DNA of 64,000 nucleotides, from NCBI GenBank assembly GCA_001642005.1, contig LWCA01000022.1, forward strand, positions 1 through 64,000. The letters run 5' to 3'. Origin of the DNA: Intoshia linei. Taxonomy: Eukaryota > Orthonectida > Rhopaluridae. Positions 34,554 through 47,100 of the stretch are shown here, piece by piece. Both the position numbers and the translations under genes were made by a program. Within the stretch, counting starts at the first letter, position 1. Every line of letters starts with the position of its first letter. A model generated the notes under the pieces. It was not told the DNA's origin. It was given only the letters and a program-made list of their open reading frames with translations, and ran no database searches.

Positions 34554-35286
34554 ATGCATGTAATGCAACGGAAAGAAAATTTTAATCCTGAAGGTACTCA
34601 GAAAATGGAAAAACACGATCAATCTAAAATGCTTGACGAGTAATTTATCATTTTATGTTAGTATTATGTTGAAAAATGGGTTTTCCAGTTTATTTACATG
34701 AATCACGAGTAAATGTACAATTACTATCATGAAAAATTAATTTATCCATTTTGTCTCCTTCCCAGTCTACATTTTATCATACTAGGATTTTTATCATTAG
34801 ATTCAATAACAAAATAATATTTAATACTCCATACAGTATTCGAGTGTTTTTCAAAGTGGGGTTCGTTGTAAATTTGACATGATCAATATTTATTTTTAGA
34901 AAATAGAAAATTAATATTTAAGTTTTTAAACAATTTTTATTAATTTATTGATTGATTTTATTATTTAGGATTTATATGAAAATGAAAAGTTTAAATAAAT
35001 TAAGCGACGACGAAATTAATAGAACAATTATGAAACGTAAATATGGGAACTATATGGACGTTGTTGAAATGTTTCGAATAACAAAAAAGCCTTTAGTCAT
35101 GTTCAAAGATTATCGTGATCGGAAAATTGATGTAATGGTAATTTTTTTGTATATAATTACTTTTTCTCGTGCCATACATGTAATACATTTATCAGATTTT
35201 AATAATTGCAATATTTATCTATCTTGATAATTGAAATTTTCATTAATTTTAAATTCTAGGAAAAAGCCAAAAAGAATGAAGGATAG
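34554..35286 (+). CDS. Small charged protein, unrecognised (3 exons)
   Basis: Exons 34554-34639, 34969-35137 and 35260-35286 join in frame to 93 residues, starting from the first of two in-frame ATGs (the second is at 34563). The protein is hydrophilic and basic. Its central part contains LNKLSDDEINRTIMKRKYG and FRITKKPLVMFKDYRDRKID, a style suggesting a small helical subunit conserved across animals. I cannot assign a family, signal peptide or membrane segment. Clean splice signals and a continuous frame through three exons support a real gene. The foldback and hAT insertions lie just upstream. Confidence 0.6.
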
Positions 35287-35389
35287 TTTATGTGAAGAGT
35301 GAAAATTGTTATTGTAAATATTGTTTTATAAAATATTTAAAAATGCAAAGAAATTTGATACTTTTTGATAAAAAATTAAATAATCAGTG

Positions 35390-36260
35390 ATGATTTATCA
35401 CTAAACTGTTGATTTGAATATTATTCTACTCACCCACTCAAAATACATAGTAAATACTTCCAATAACTTTTATCTGAAATTTTGCGAAAATCCAAAGAAA
35501 ATAGATATTAATCACACCAGTATTACCTGTTCTTAGAGTTACCCAAAATTCCAAGAAACACACTAAATTCATCCTCAAAGTTGATTTTGCATTTACTTTG
35601 TAAAAATATTTAGAAAATTACCTCAATACACCACTGTATCACCTTTTCTAAGATATTGCAAAAATTCATAGAAAATTAAACTTTTTATAAAAAAAAACGA
35701 TTTAAATTACACCATAGTGTGCATTTTGAAACTATTTTGATAAAATTCATAGTAAAATATTCCTAATAACCTTTTTCAACACATTTTATAAAAATTACAT
35801 AATTTTTCATTTTTGTTGTAGCAAAATTAAATTTTGAAATTACATTTTGTTAGAATTCATTAATTTGCGTAAATTACTTCAATATAATCTTTTCTTTAAT
35901 TTTGAGAAAATTCAAAGAAACACTAATTTCACGAGGAATAGTTGATTTTTATTTACTTCGTAAATATTATTTTTCAAAATAACACTGATTTCACCCAAAA
36001 AGGTGATTTTGCATTTATTTTGTAAAAATATTTATAAAATTACCTCAATATCATTTGTTCTCAGATTTTTCCAAAATTGCAAAAAAATAAATTCTTTTTT
36101 TAAAAAAAACACTGATTTCACCCAAAAACTTGATTTTCCAAAATTGCAAAAAAACACTGATTTTACCCAAGTTGATTGCAAATTTTTTTTGTAAAAATAT
36201 TTAGAAAATTAGCTCAATATCATTTCATAGATTTTGAAAAAATTCAAAGAAAATTGTTTC
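35390..36260 (+). repeat. Degenerate tandem repeat, unit about 100 nt or multiples
   Basis: Recurring blocks in the same order: GATTTTGCATTTAYTTTGTAA, AATATTTAGAAAATTACCTC, AATATCATTT or AATACACCA, then CAAAATTCCAAGAAA and CACTGATTTCACCCAAAA. They are clearest around 35577-35650, 36000-36140 and 36165-36250, and strongly decayed in between. No coding potential is evident. Confidence 0.6.
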
Positions 36261-37375
36261 AAAAAAATTCACCAATTATCCGATATAATACTTCATATTA
36301 CAACACACATCAATTTACATTTTAAAAATAAATTAAATATATTTCTACAATAGTAAATTGTAATGTAATAATTTTTAATTAATCTACAATGTTCTACATT
36401 TTAAATAATATATAAATAAGCGACAATGGTATAATTATATCAATAATATTGATGTATTACCAGATTAATCTAACTCTATTACTATCATTATAATGAGTAT
36501 ACAATTAAAAGTTTAATATTATTGTTATTAGTAATACTTTTAATAACCGACTGTACAATAACAGTATTGTGTAATCTACACTAAAATAAACTAATGTAAA
36601 ATTTTTAAATACAAAAAGTATTATTATTAAATTATCACCTGATTAATATTATGCAAAGAATTTAATCTTCAAGTTTTACAATGTAATGTATTATTTGTAT
36701 GTGACTAGATTAAACCAATACACTAAGTTTTAATGTGATAAAATTAAAATGGATTAAATTATAGTTACATAACGAATACACCTTTCAAAAATAAATTTAC
36801 TCATAAAAGTAACTATTCCTGAGATATTCAAAAAGAAAGCCCAACTGAAAATTCAGTCTTCTTAATAAACGGTTCTAACAAGTCCAATTTAGCCCATCAA
36901 TTTGAATATAGAGTTTTTTGATAGAGGTAGAAAGTGGAATTTAAAATTTATTAAAGTATATTTTAAACACGTTATACACACTGTACTGGAAAAAAATGAA
37001 AATCAATATGTTGCAATAACAATATGTATCAATAACCCAATTTATAACATGTGTTCATCCAAGAAAGGTAGTAATTTAGCCTGAAATCATCACTTTAGAA
37101 TTAATTACGAATCCATATAGCGACTAAATCCTATATCTGCCTAGAACAAAAAATGTATAATAGTGCAAAACACTAATCAGCATAAATTCTATTAAGAAAA
37201 ATTGATATTGTTTATAGCAATATTTTATAAATAAATCCGTAGATAGAGTGTATAACAATATCGTGCTCTACTTTACACCAATCAAGAAACGAAATTAAAG
37301 AGAAGTAAATTTAATCAAGTCAAAGTTCTATATCGATATTTTCATTTGGTCTAGAATTTGACTATAAATTATCAA
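36261..37375. promoter_or_regulatory. 5' flank of the RBMS/shep gene
   Basis: AT-rich intergenic DNA that should include the promoter and 5' UTR. No named motif could be supported. The open stretch at about 36.9-37.1 kb has no recognisable domain. Confidence 0.25.
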
Positions 37376-40300
37376 ATGCAAGCTATAGGTAGAGGTAAAT
37401 TCCGAGAAAAGAAAAAAAGAAACAATAAAAGGGGTGCAAAAGAAAATAAAATTTCCAATCTTAATTTGAACAAAAATTCTAGCAATTCGAACAAAGAAAT
37501 ACAAAGTCTAAATAAAACGAATGAAAATTTTTTGACAAGTTTGAAAAATGAAAAAACAAATATTCCATTAACAGTAGAGAAATCAATAAATAAGAAAGAT
37601 GACAGAGTTACATTACAAAAACATTCTAAATCGTTAGACTCGGTATCCACTGAAATTTCACTGACGCCTGAGTGCAAACATCAAAGTATTAAACACGAAA
37701 AAATGAGTTTAAACTCCCAAAACAGGGTAAACCAAATCAAATGTGACAATTCTGTATCTGGGGATGAGTGCAAATTTAACCTAGATAAGAATATGGAACA
37801 TTTGAGTTTAAATTCGTCAATTGTTTTTAATAAACAATTTGATGTTTCCAATTCAAATTCTAATCAAACTTATTGGAGTTCTCTTTGTAATTATACACCT
37901 GACATGTCTGATGCGTTTCTACATTATAGCTACCCACCAAACTTTTCAAATTTTCCAATGATGTATTATAGCAATCTTCCCGGTTTGGAAAATTCACAAA
38001 AATTAAGTCGGACCAATATTTACATTAGAGGACTCAATGTTGATACAACAGATGACAATTTATATCAAATGTGTAGAAAGTAATTTATTATTAGGTATTT
38101 TTATATTTTTTCTTTTCAAGGTTCGGAAATATCATTTCTACTAAAGCTATAATAGATCACCAGACTAAAAAGTGTAAAGGTTATTTTTCAATTTATTTAA
38201 TTTAAATGAGTTTGAATTAATTAATTTATTAGGTTACGGATTTGTTGATTTTGAAAATCCTGAATCTGCTGATCGTTCAGTCAAATGTTTAAAAGTGCAA
38301 GGAGTACAAGTGCAAATGGCAAAGGTGATTTAATTTATTTATCAGTATTATACGGATAGTTAACAATACTCATTTTTAAGATAAATTTTTTAATAGTCTT
38401 AGTTATTGTGCACTATAATACTCATAATTAACAATAATTATAATTATTGAATAACTGTAATAAAACCGCTCAGTTACAAATATTACAATACAAAAATGAT
38501 TATATGTATCAACTCGGTGTGGCCCGTCGTAAAATGAATCTAATTGTTTGATATCAAAACTAGGTTGACTGTTATGTAGTTGATACAAACAGCGTCTAGC
38601 TCTGTGGAGGGCGGACTTTTCTAATTCTACCAAAAAAATAATTTCAATAATAAAATCTTATCTACTGTTAAAATGTTAAATTCACATTTTTTTTCTTTAA
38701 AGGAGTGGTTCCCAAACATGTTTCACTACGGACCGGTCATTTCACATTATCTTTTAATTTAAAGTGAAATATTCAAAATTAATTTTATTTGTTAACATTT
38801 GTGTCAAGAATTTTAAAAATCAATTTTGATCTTATTTTTTTAATTTAATAGCGAGAATGATGCATAATCTTAAAATTAAAGTCAAAATAGTACAATCCTA
38901 AAAATTGTCATAAATAAATGTAACAAATTCAATAAAAAATAAAACTGTAAATACCGGTAATATCTTTTTTAATGTGATGGTATATATTCAGTATCTGCTT
39001 TCGATGAGTAAGAAATACCAATTTTAACCAGCAATCACCTATAGCATTAGGATCTTGTAGCAACTTGTAATTTACTATATTTTTTTTAATTGTCTTGATT
39101 TTCTTATATTTGATATTAATCTTGACATCATCTTTTTTAGTGTTTTCTTGTATCTTTGGTTGATGTATTTTCTATTTATTCGTTTCTTTTTTATTAATGT
39201 GTAAAACTGTGAAATGTACACATTCTATGCCATAGTAAGTAGGCAAGTCGTAGAATGTATACATTTCATGGATCAGTCATAGAATGTTTAATTTTGGGTT
39301 TTAGTAATTTTTTTTTAACCAACTTTAAGGGGGTTTTTTAGAATTTTTTTTTAACCAACTTTCAAGAGGGGTTTTTAATATTTTTTTTGAACCAAACTTT
39401 CAAGAATAATTTGTAGGAAATTTTTTTTGAACCAAACTTTCAATGAGGGTTTTTAGGAATTTTTTTTGAATTATCGTTCAATTGATATATATAAAAGTTT
39501 TAACGACAACCCATCTTGAAATTTTAGTTCAAATAAAATTTTCTAAAAAACCAACCTAAAAATTTGGTTCAAAAAAAATCTTAAAAAAATAAGTAAATAA
39601 GTAAGATATATTTAAATCTCAGAAACTCACATCTTACCTGTGAAAAAGCCCAATTATCTTTTTTTTTTGAAAATCAAACGAGTCCTAGAATTTAAAAAAA
39701 TATGCATTTTGATACAGATTTTAAAATCATGAACATTATTGTACAATTAAATTTCAAATATCCTGAATGGTACATTGAAAAACCCCAAAATAAAGCTTAT
39801 ACAAAAAAGATATCATTTGCATATCATATTAATAATTATTAATATATTATTATATGTATTATAACACGTACGTTATTATTACAACAATGACAAATTAACA
39901 ATACATTCACTAAATTTGAAATTATACCATTGTATTAATTTTATTAATAGCAACAAGAACAGGACCCAACAAATTTATACATAGCAAACTTGCCAGAATC
40001 GGTCGATGAAAATCAACTGGAAAGTGTCCTTTCTGAGATTGGAAAAGTCATTTCAACTAGAATATTGAGAAACGTTGATGGTACTAGTCGATGTGTGGGG
40101 TTTTCAAGATTAGAATCTCATCAAATATGCGAGAACGCTATTGATAAACTTAACAAACAACCTTTTCCTGGACACAAAAAATTACTAACAATTAAATTTG
40201 CTGATAATTGTAACCGTAAAAAAACCCCATTCATGTATCCAAATTATGACATTACAAGTGTAATTTTCCAAACTCATAGATATGTAATAAAGTTATATAA

Positions 40301-40832
40301 AACTTTTTTGGCGCCTTTTAATGACACTTTGCGCGAATCAAGTTGGCTTATAGTCGTACATTATTTTTTATTTTTTTAAATAATCTAGGTTCCCAACTAC
40401 AAACCATGCATTTTGGATGCCAACGGGTTAGTTATTAATATTTATAATAAATACTATTAAATTATAATTATAATGCATTACAATTAACGTTAAGCCAGGG
40501 TCAGGTATCCGGCTTTAATTTTATATAAATTACACATTAGCAGTTTTGATGATTATTATTCACATATTTATGTTAATTAATTCATTACATTTTATTTACT
40601 ATTTTTATCTCGTTTATTAATATTTTAGAAATTTTATTATGCCACAATATCCATACAATTGTATGCCATATACTTTTGTGCCATATAATCAAAACTTTTA
40701 TACAAATCCAAATGAATATACGTATCCGATGAACGTTTAATTAATTTTTATTATATAATACATTTTTAGATTTATTATCCTTCAATGGAAGAATCTGCAT
40801 TAAATATACAAAATGACGACTTGTTGCAATAG
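37376..40832 (+). CDS. shep: RBMS / alan shepard-type RNA-binding protein, two RRMs (7 exons)
   Basis: Binds single-stranded A/U-rich RNA; relatives regulate transcripts and, in flies, chromatin insulators. Exons: 37376-38079, 38121-38179, 38233-38324, 39951-40283, 40389-40426, 40629-40734, 40770-40832 (464 residues). The exon 4 end could instead be 40259, also in phase. The start is the first ATG of the frame. Residues 1-205 are low-complexity, rich in K, N and S. RRM1 begins with [10 protein letters not shown] and has RNP1 KGYGFVDF. The linker [19 protein letters not shown] is nearly the family signature and leads into RRM2 ([14 protein letters not shown], then VGFSRLES). The tail is Y/P/N-rich ([12 protein letters not shown]). 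Intron 3 (1.6 kb) holds a family B copy and tandem repeats; the rest are short. Confidence 0.92.
38560..39290 (+). mobile_element. Family B left-end region in RBMS intron 3
   Basis: ACTAGGTTGACTGTTATGTA and CAAACAGCGTCTAGCTCTG form the left-end hairpin motif. They are followed by AAAGGAGTGGTTCCCAAAC and the AATTCAATAAAAAATAAAA text seen in the long copy at 6565. The order agrees with copies at 6565 and 57935, but the right half is replaced by other sequence. Confidence 0.6.
39290..39600 (+). repeat. Tandem repeat (about 45 nt) with a nearby inverted partner
   Basis: Four to five units of the form AATTTTTTTTGAACCAAACTTTCAAG followed by a G-rich tract then TTTTTAG run from about 39305 to 39470. 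About 39530-39580 has the complement (CTAAAAAACCAACC, then TTTGGTTCAAAAAAAATC). The next 39.6-39.75 kb is a reverse piece of family B. Confidence 0.6.
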
Positions 40833-41259
40833 ATTTGAAATTAAATTAATTTTTTTAAATTCTAACTTTTACTTTCAAGCATAAAATATCAACTTGTTTA
40901 TCCAACATTAAAATCCATTTCCCACAGCGCATTGACCGATCAATACTGATACAAATGTTTACAAAAAAAATTTAATTTGGTTTTGTTGAAACCTTACTAG
41001 CCAGTAGATCTTACTGAGTAAGGGCATTAATAAATTATTTAGTCTAATTCATGGTTTCTCAACAGGATAATTTTATTTTGGAAAAAAGTGTATAAGATGG
41101 TGTAAGGTATTGCAACTATGGTAACAAAAAAAATATTGATAATCGCTGGACTATATATAGGGTTTGATAAAAATTTGTTAATCCATTATAAGAAATTTAT
41201 TTATATATTTTAATTTTACTATAATTACAATTAAATTAAAAAAATCCAATCCGAATTAA
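40833..41259. other. Intergenic space between RBMS and DHFR (convergent)
   Basis: 3' flanks of two converging genes; AT-rich, no further feature. Confidence 0.4.
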
Positions 41260-41933
41260 TCAATTTTGCTCATTGACAAAATGTATATTTGTAAAACAAC
41301 TAAATTCTAAATCCACGCGTACATTATTGAGTTTATCAAGTTGATTATGAACACTTTCATTTTCTGTCAATTCAAATTGTTTGTTTGGAAGAGGATAAAT
41401 GAAATGCGTATCAACATTATATGAATGATTGGAAACAATATCAGTTAGATAAATATTCCTAACACGATTAGCATAGTTGGTAAGGACTTGGTTATAAATG
41501 CTATTTCCACCAATAACAAAAGTAATAGAAATTGAATTATTTTCAATAATATTAAACGCTTGATCAATATCACCACACATGTGATAAAATAAACCATTCA
41601 ATTCGATTTTTGTAGGTTCTTTGGTGGTTTTCGATAAAATAATATTAAATCTATCATGTAATGGTTTAAATTTTTCGGGTATAGATTCCCAAGTTATACG
41701 ACCCATTATTACAGCATTTTGGTAATTTGGAAGGTTTTCATGGCAAGAATCAACTTTTTTTGTTTTTTTTTGAAAAAATTTCATGTCTTGTGAAATACTC
41801 CATGGTAAACTTCCTAATTTTTAGTTTATAATGATTTTAAAATTACATTTAACAATATAAAAATAATTGAACCTTTGAAACCAATTCCATCGTTTGCTTT
41901 ACAGCGAGCCAAAATTAGAGATAATGTTGGTTT
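41260..41933 (-). CDS. DHFR: Dihydrofolate reductase (2 visible exons, start exon unresolved)
   Basis: Reduces dihydrofolate to tetrahydrofolate with NADPH, feeding thymidylate and purine synthesis. Exons 41933-41873 and 41813-41260 are joined over a 59-nt intron; 204 residues are visible. It shows the N-terminal strand LSLILARCKANDGIGFKG, then SLPWSISQDM (proline-tryptophan and the acidic substrate-binding Asp). MGRITWESIP is the NADPH-contact motif, and FVIGGNSIYNQ is the second glycine signature. A YLTDI segment follows, with a V-family tail ending in hydrophobic strands. No in-frame ATG precedes LSLILAR in this exon, which begins right after a TTAG acceptor. A short upstream exon must therefore supply the Met, and I could not place it by eye. 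The length is typical of animal DHFR. Confidence 0.92.
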
Positions 41934-42199
41934 CTAATTTATTATAATTGTAGAGATTTTTAATTAATTGGTTTTACTTTTATCGCTAATATTTAGGTAA
42001 TTTAGGGTCTTTTTCACTTAAACTTAGAATTGTGGTTTGGGCAGATGAACCCAGCAGTCATTTTTGTTAGAAATAATTGCCGATTGGAAAAGTTTCTCTA
42101 GAAAAAGTGTTGGCAACAACCAAAGGTGTACAATTATATTGTTAAGTTACACACACAGTTAACATAGAAATTATTGTTATTTGTATATTTGAAAAATAT

Positions 42200-42880
42200 T
42201 GGTTGGTAATATATTAAAAATTATTTTTCACCGGGAATGCGTATATTTCTGGGGTTGAAATTTTGTATTTATATCAACTGGAATAAGCTCTATCAGAATA
42301 ATATTTATTTTTTTTTAATTTTCGGACCGTTAATTATTTGACATTTTTTGTTTTAATAAAAATACTCGGAAAAAAATATATGAAATATTAAAATGCTTTT
42401 TTGACCGTGAAGTCGACACTTATTTTGATTGAAATTTTTGTGTGTGTTAACAGGATACAACTGTACCACCTGTAATTTTTTAAATTCTAGGGTTGTTTTC
42501 ATAAAAAAAAGGGTAATTTGGTGTTTTGGCTCTGAAGATATAATTTTTTTAAATTTAAATTTATAAAAATATTTATGATTTTAAATACATATCATATATT
42601 TTTTTAAATTCTCCAACTTGTTTGATTTTCCAAAAAAAGGACAATTGGGGTTTTTGACCGGTAAGATGTGAGTTTGGGAGGTTGAAATTTATCTTATTAT
42701 ATGTCCCGAAAAAAACTGTAATTGAAATGTGGACTTTATAAAATTCTAAAACTAATAGTTATTTCAATAAAGTAGAACACACACACACAAACAAATATTA
42801 TTTAGCTTATTAGTAATAAGCTACGCAATTAATGTTTATTATTGAATTTATATAATAAGTTATTACATAAGTAAGATTTT
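42200..42880 (+). mobile_element. Family B element, right two-thirds
   Basis: Same order as 7350-7982: TTTTTCACCGGGAATGCGTA, ATCAACTGGAATAAGCTC, GGATACAACTGTACCACC, GTAAGATGTGAGTTTGGG, the CA run near 42778, then a diverged end ACATAAGTAAGA. It lies between DHFR and CFAP74, which are divergently transcribed. Confidence 0.7.
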
Positions 42881-44111
42881 TCAAAAAGTTTATAACCGAC
42901 TACAATTGTATGTATTTTTGCATTTTGCAACTAATTCTGTCAAATTTGCATCGAAAAAAAGAAAGTAATCACAAAAACACTAGAAGCAATTCAGATGTAT
43001 AGAAAAACAGCATGAGATGTTAAAAGATGACAATTAAAATAAATAAATTGGATAAATATTACCATTCCAAATCAAAATTCAAATTGAAGATTTTTTTGTG
43101 TACAATAATTTCAAACCAGATGCTACAAAAATCAAGTTTAGTAACTATACTACAACTACAGGGTGTTTATTTTAAAACTTATTTTTTAATTATTTGTTAA
43201 CAATTTCATATTAAACTTTTTCATTAATATAAAAAGTTAATTATTTAATTTATTAATTTAGATAATTTAATTTTTTAAGCACAGGTTTGAAATAAAGTTC
43301 AAAATACTTGATACACAATTACAGTGTATATTACAGTGGTAGGAAAACTACGGCCCGCGAAATCATGCTTCATACTTATGTTTACATTCAAATTTTAAAA
43401 TTGATTGTTTACATTGTAAATTTTACAACATGTCACATTCTATTTAGATAATTATCTGTCTATTTTTGTGCATTAGATAAAATTTTCCTATCTTTATCTC
43501 TTTTAACAAATTAAATTTTAACAAACTCTGTAAATAAAATAATTGTATATTTTTAATTAGATTAAACTAAATACAATGATATAAAAATGAAATTTTTTGG
43601 TAGGTTTTATCAATAGTTAAACAAAAAATTTTTTTTTATTATTTATCAATAATAGGCTAATTTTTGTTCAAATTTGATCAAATTTTCTTTTATTTTTTGC
43701 ATAGATATAATTACAAACACATAAAATTTTGAAACTTAATAATAAACACAATTAATAACTAAAATGCACTCCAAGAATAATAATTGTTAATTATTCAAAT
43801 GGAATTTTGACATTTTAATATTTAAAAAATGCATTTGTCATTGTCAATTCATTGTTTATTATAATTATCAATAAAAATGCGTTTTAAAATTAAAATTAAA
43901 AATTCGCTTTGGACATAGTTAGCTGCTCTGTGTAAGAAGTAGATAACATTCAAGCTAGTACAATCTAAAATGTTCGTTCATTTTATTTTCTGTTAAACCT
44001 AACAACAATAAACAATGTATAAGTTTTATGTGATAGTAAAACAAATGTATGTAGGCAATTTTATAAATAAACAATAATTTATTAAAATTATATTTTTAAA
44101 CATTCTGAAAG
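42881..44111. other. Upstream region of CFAP74 with a hAT-like left end
   Basis: CAGTGGTAGGAAAACTACGG at 43334 followed by CCCGCG is a hAT-type left terminus; no right terminus was found. The promoter of CFAP74 should be near its right edge. Otherwise AT-rich. Confidence 0.4.
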
Positions 44112-47100
44112 ATGACAATCGGTATAAACACAAGTGATAATTCAGATAATGAAACAGTTGCTGATCATAGCAGTATATTGAATTTACATGAATGTTTGGA
44201 AGAGTATTTTAAATTTATACATAAATAAAAAACTATTTTATCTAAATTTTATTGTATTTATATTTTGAACCCATAAGGATATTTGTATTGGAAAATAAAT
44301 TAGGTTAGATAATTAATTTTAACTAACTTGGCACACAAAGTAATTGAAAAAAAAATTTTCAAAAATATTATGACAATTTTTAATAGTTTTAGCAACAGAT
44401 TGTGTGTATTATATACAATTTTTGGAACCCGCATGTTTTGAATTTTTGAGGATATTTCCAGCTTCAGAGATATTTAAGGTTACCATTCTGAAATATCCTT
44501 ATTATATCCTGAAATATAATATATACACTAAACATTTTTAATAAAAGTAATAATAGTAATAATAATAATTCTAATTAAAGTTTTACGATCATAAATAATC
44601 TAAATTAGTCAAGTTGATGAAAAACTACATGCTATGAACATTGGAAAAATTGAAATGATTGATAAAAGAAATTATATGAATGATTTATACGATCAATATG
44701 AATTGTCCAAAAATAAATCTGAAATATTAAGGTTATTAAACCCATTCAATATAATATAAATAAAAACTGGACCTTGAAACTTTAACAACTTTACCAGCTA
44801 TTATTGCACTAAATCAGTGGTTCTCAATTCAAATAGTGTACGAACCCTCATTTCAAAATATTTATTTATTTGGCCCTAAAGGAAACATAAATATAAAACA
44901 TTTATAAAAAAATTAAAAGTTTTTTCTTATAATATTATAGTAAAATCGTGTTTTTCAAAAAAATATTGGAAAAAGGGAATTTTTTATATTGGGTTTTGGA
45001 TTCATAAATTATTATTAAGCTATTAGGTAAAATCTAATATTATGAGCAATAGTAATGAGGTAATTTTTTATTATATATTTTTCCTTAAATCGAAAATTTT
45101 ACATTAATTTTGACATGGTAGCTTCAATGGCGTAATGAAAAAAATTTTTAATTTCAAAAATATTTATGGCGAACTACCAGTGCCAAATCTACCGTATGCG
45201 AGATCCTTCTACCGAGGGATCTCGACGAATTTTTTTTTAAAATCGAGGCTTTAATTTACTAAATTGAGCATTAAAAAATTCTTGAATATCGACTAATTTG
45301 AATGTTAAATTTAAAATATCAACTCAAGAGTCTTAGAAAGGTGGATAGGGTTATATGACATTATAATTCGTTTACAAAATATTTTAAGGGGCTATTTTTC
45401 ATTTTTGGAGTGGCGACGAGGTGACTAGGTTTGGTTCCGGGAACAATCGAATTAAGTTAAATCGTTACATATAATAAATTTAACGCATGTCAAAATTATT
45501 CACGTTATTCACATTGTCAGTAAATTTTCACTTCATTTTGATTAAATGATGTTTACGTTCACTAATAATGATAAATGATCAATACTTAATAATATTCTAA
45601 TTTACATGTTTAATTTATTAGTAATAAATTATTATTATTATTGTTAAAAAAAAGGTTATCTTCATTTTATTTAAATTTTTTTTTGTAAATCACTTTGGGA
45701 ACCACTGGTTTAGTTTATGTACTATTTTATATAAGTTATTTAGAACAGCTATAAACAAATCTAAAGAAACAATATCAAATCTATCAGTGGAATTAAAAAA
45801 TAAAATATTGAAATTTCAAAATAATTTAAATAAAAAGTTATTTATTAACTAATATTGTAAATAAAATAACATATATGTTAAACATTATTTTAATGATTAA
45901 ATGACACTTGAAATGAAACTATGACTTTTATTTTTGAATAATATTATCTGTTAAAAAATTTCGCACCAAATTTAATATGACGACTAAATTTATTTATAAT
46001 TGTAATTTTCATAGTATATTACCTGAATTTTTTTTGTAAAAATTGGCGCAATAAATTTAATTTTTAAATATTATAATCAAATTGATTATATCAATTAGTG
46101 TAACCCAAACAAACTTGTTGAGTAAAGAAATTGGAAGATGTGAACAAGAATTAAATAATGAAAAAAATGTAATGGAAAATTTAAATAAATCTTTGGACGC
46201 AATAAAGTAAATTATTTTACAATTTACAAATTGAATTATATTTAGCTATACGAGGAATAAATTATTAATAAAAATAAACTCTGTAAAAGTGCAAGAAGAT
46301 GAATTAATAGAAAACGAAAAAATATATCAATCGCAAAATGATGAAAAATATATAAATAGACTAAATGTTTATAAAGAAATAAAATCCAACAATAATCGAC
46401 AGATTCATAAAACTTTAAAGTAATATCTCCATATTTTGTTACTAAAAGGTTTATTTAATTTTTAGAAAAGCTAAAATCAGTGAATACTGGTTGATGGAAA
46501 AATTACAATCTGAAAAAAATGAAATAATAAATTCTCAAAATAAATTACAAAAGTATTGGGAAAAGAATACTTGCAGGTTATATAGTTAATCAAGGATATC
46601 TGACGAATTTTAATAATAAAAGATTTAAAATTAAAAACTAAATGTTTACCCCTTATCGAATTAACCAATAATTGTAAATAAATAAATTAATAGAATAAAC
46701 AAAGAACAAAACGATAAATATGAGAGTGACCTTAAAAAATTTGAAAAACAAATGGCAAATATTGAATCTTTGAAAAATGCAATCAAACATTCTAAAGTAA
46801 AACCATGCTGAATTTATTTTAATAAAAAATAGGAAATTATGAACATATCGAGAGCTAGAAACGTTGAAACTGAAAAAAATAAATTACAAAGAAACGAAGA
46901 AACCAAAGAAAAATTAGCAAATAGTGGATATGATGCAGAAGTGGGTATACTTTTAGAAAATCATTTAAATCGATTCGAACAAGAAAAAAAGTAATCAAAA
47001 TGAATTTATTATTTTGCAAATTTCAAGTTGAGAAAATTTTTAGAATATTTGAAAAATTAAAATTACAGAACCGTCATGAAATTGTCAAAAATTTACTACA

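Noticed and set aside
37358-37375. Start of the RBMS frame at 37358
   Set aside because: The codon there is TTG; the first ATG in frame is at 37376.
44816-45708. Target-site duplication of the element in CFAP74 intron 2
   Set aside because: The flanks are inverted (CTAAAT, GTTTAG) rather than direct repeats, so only the terminal similarity is reported.
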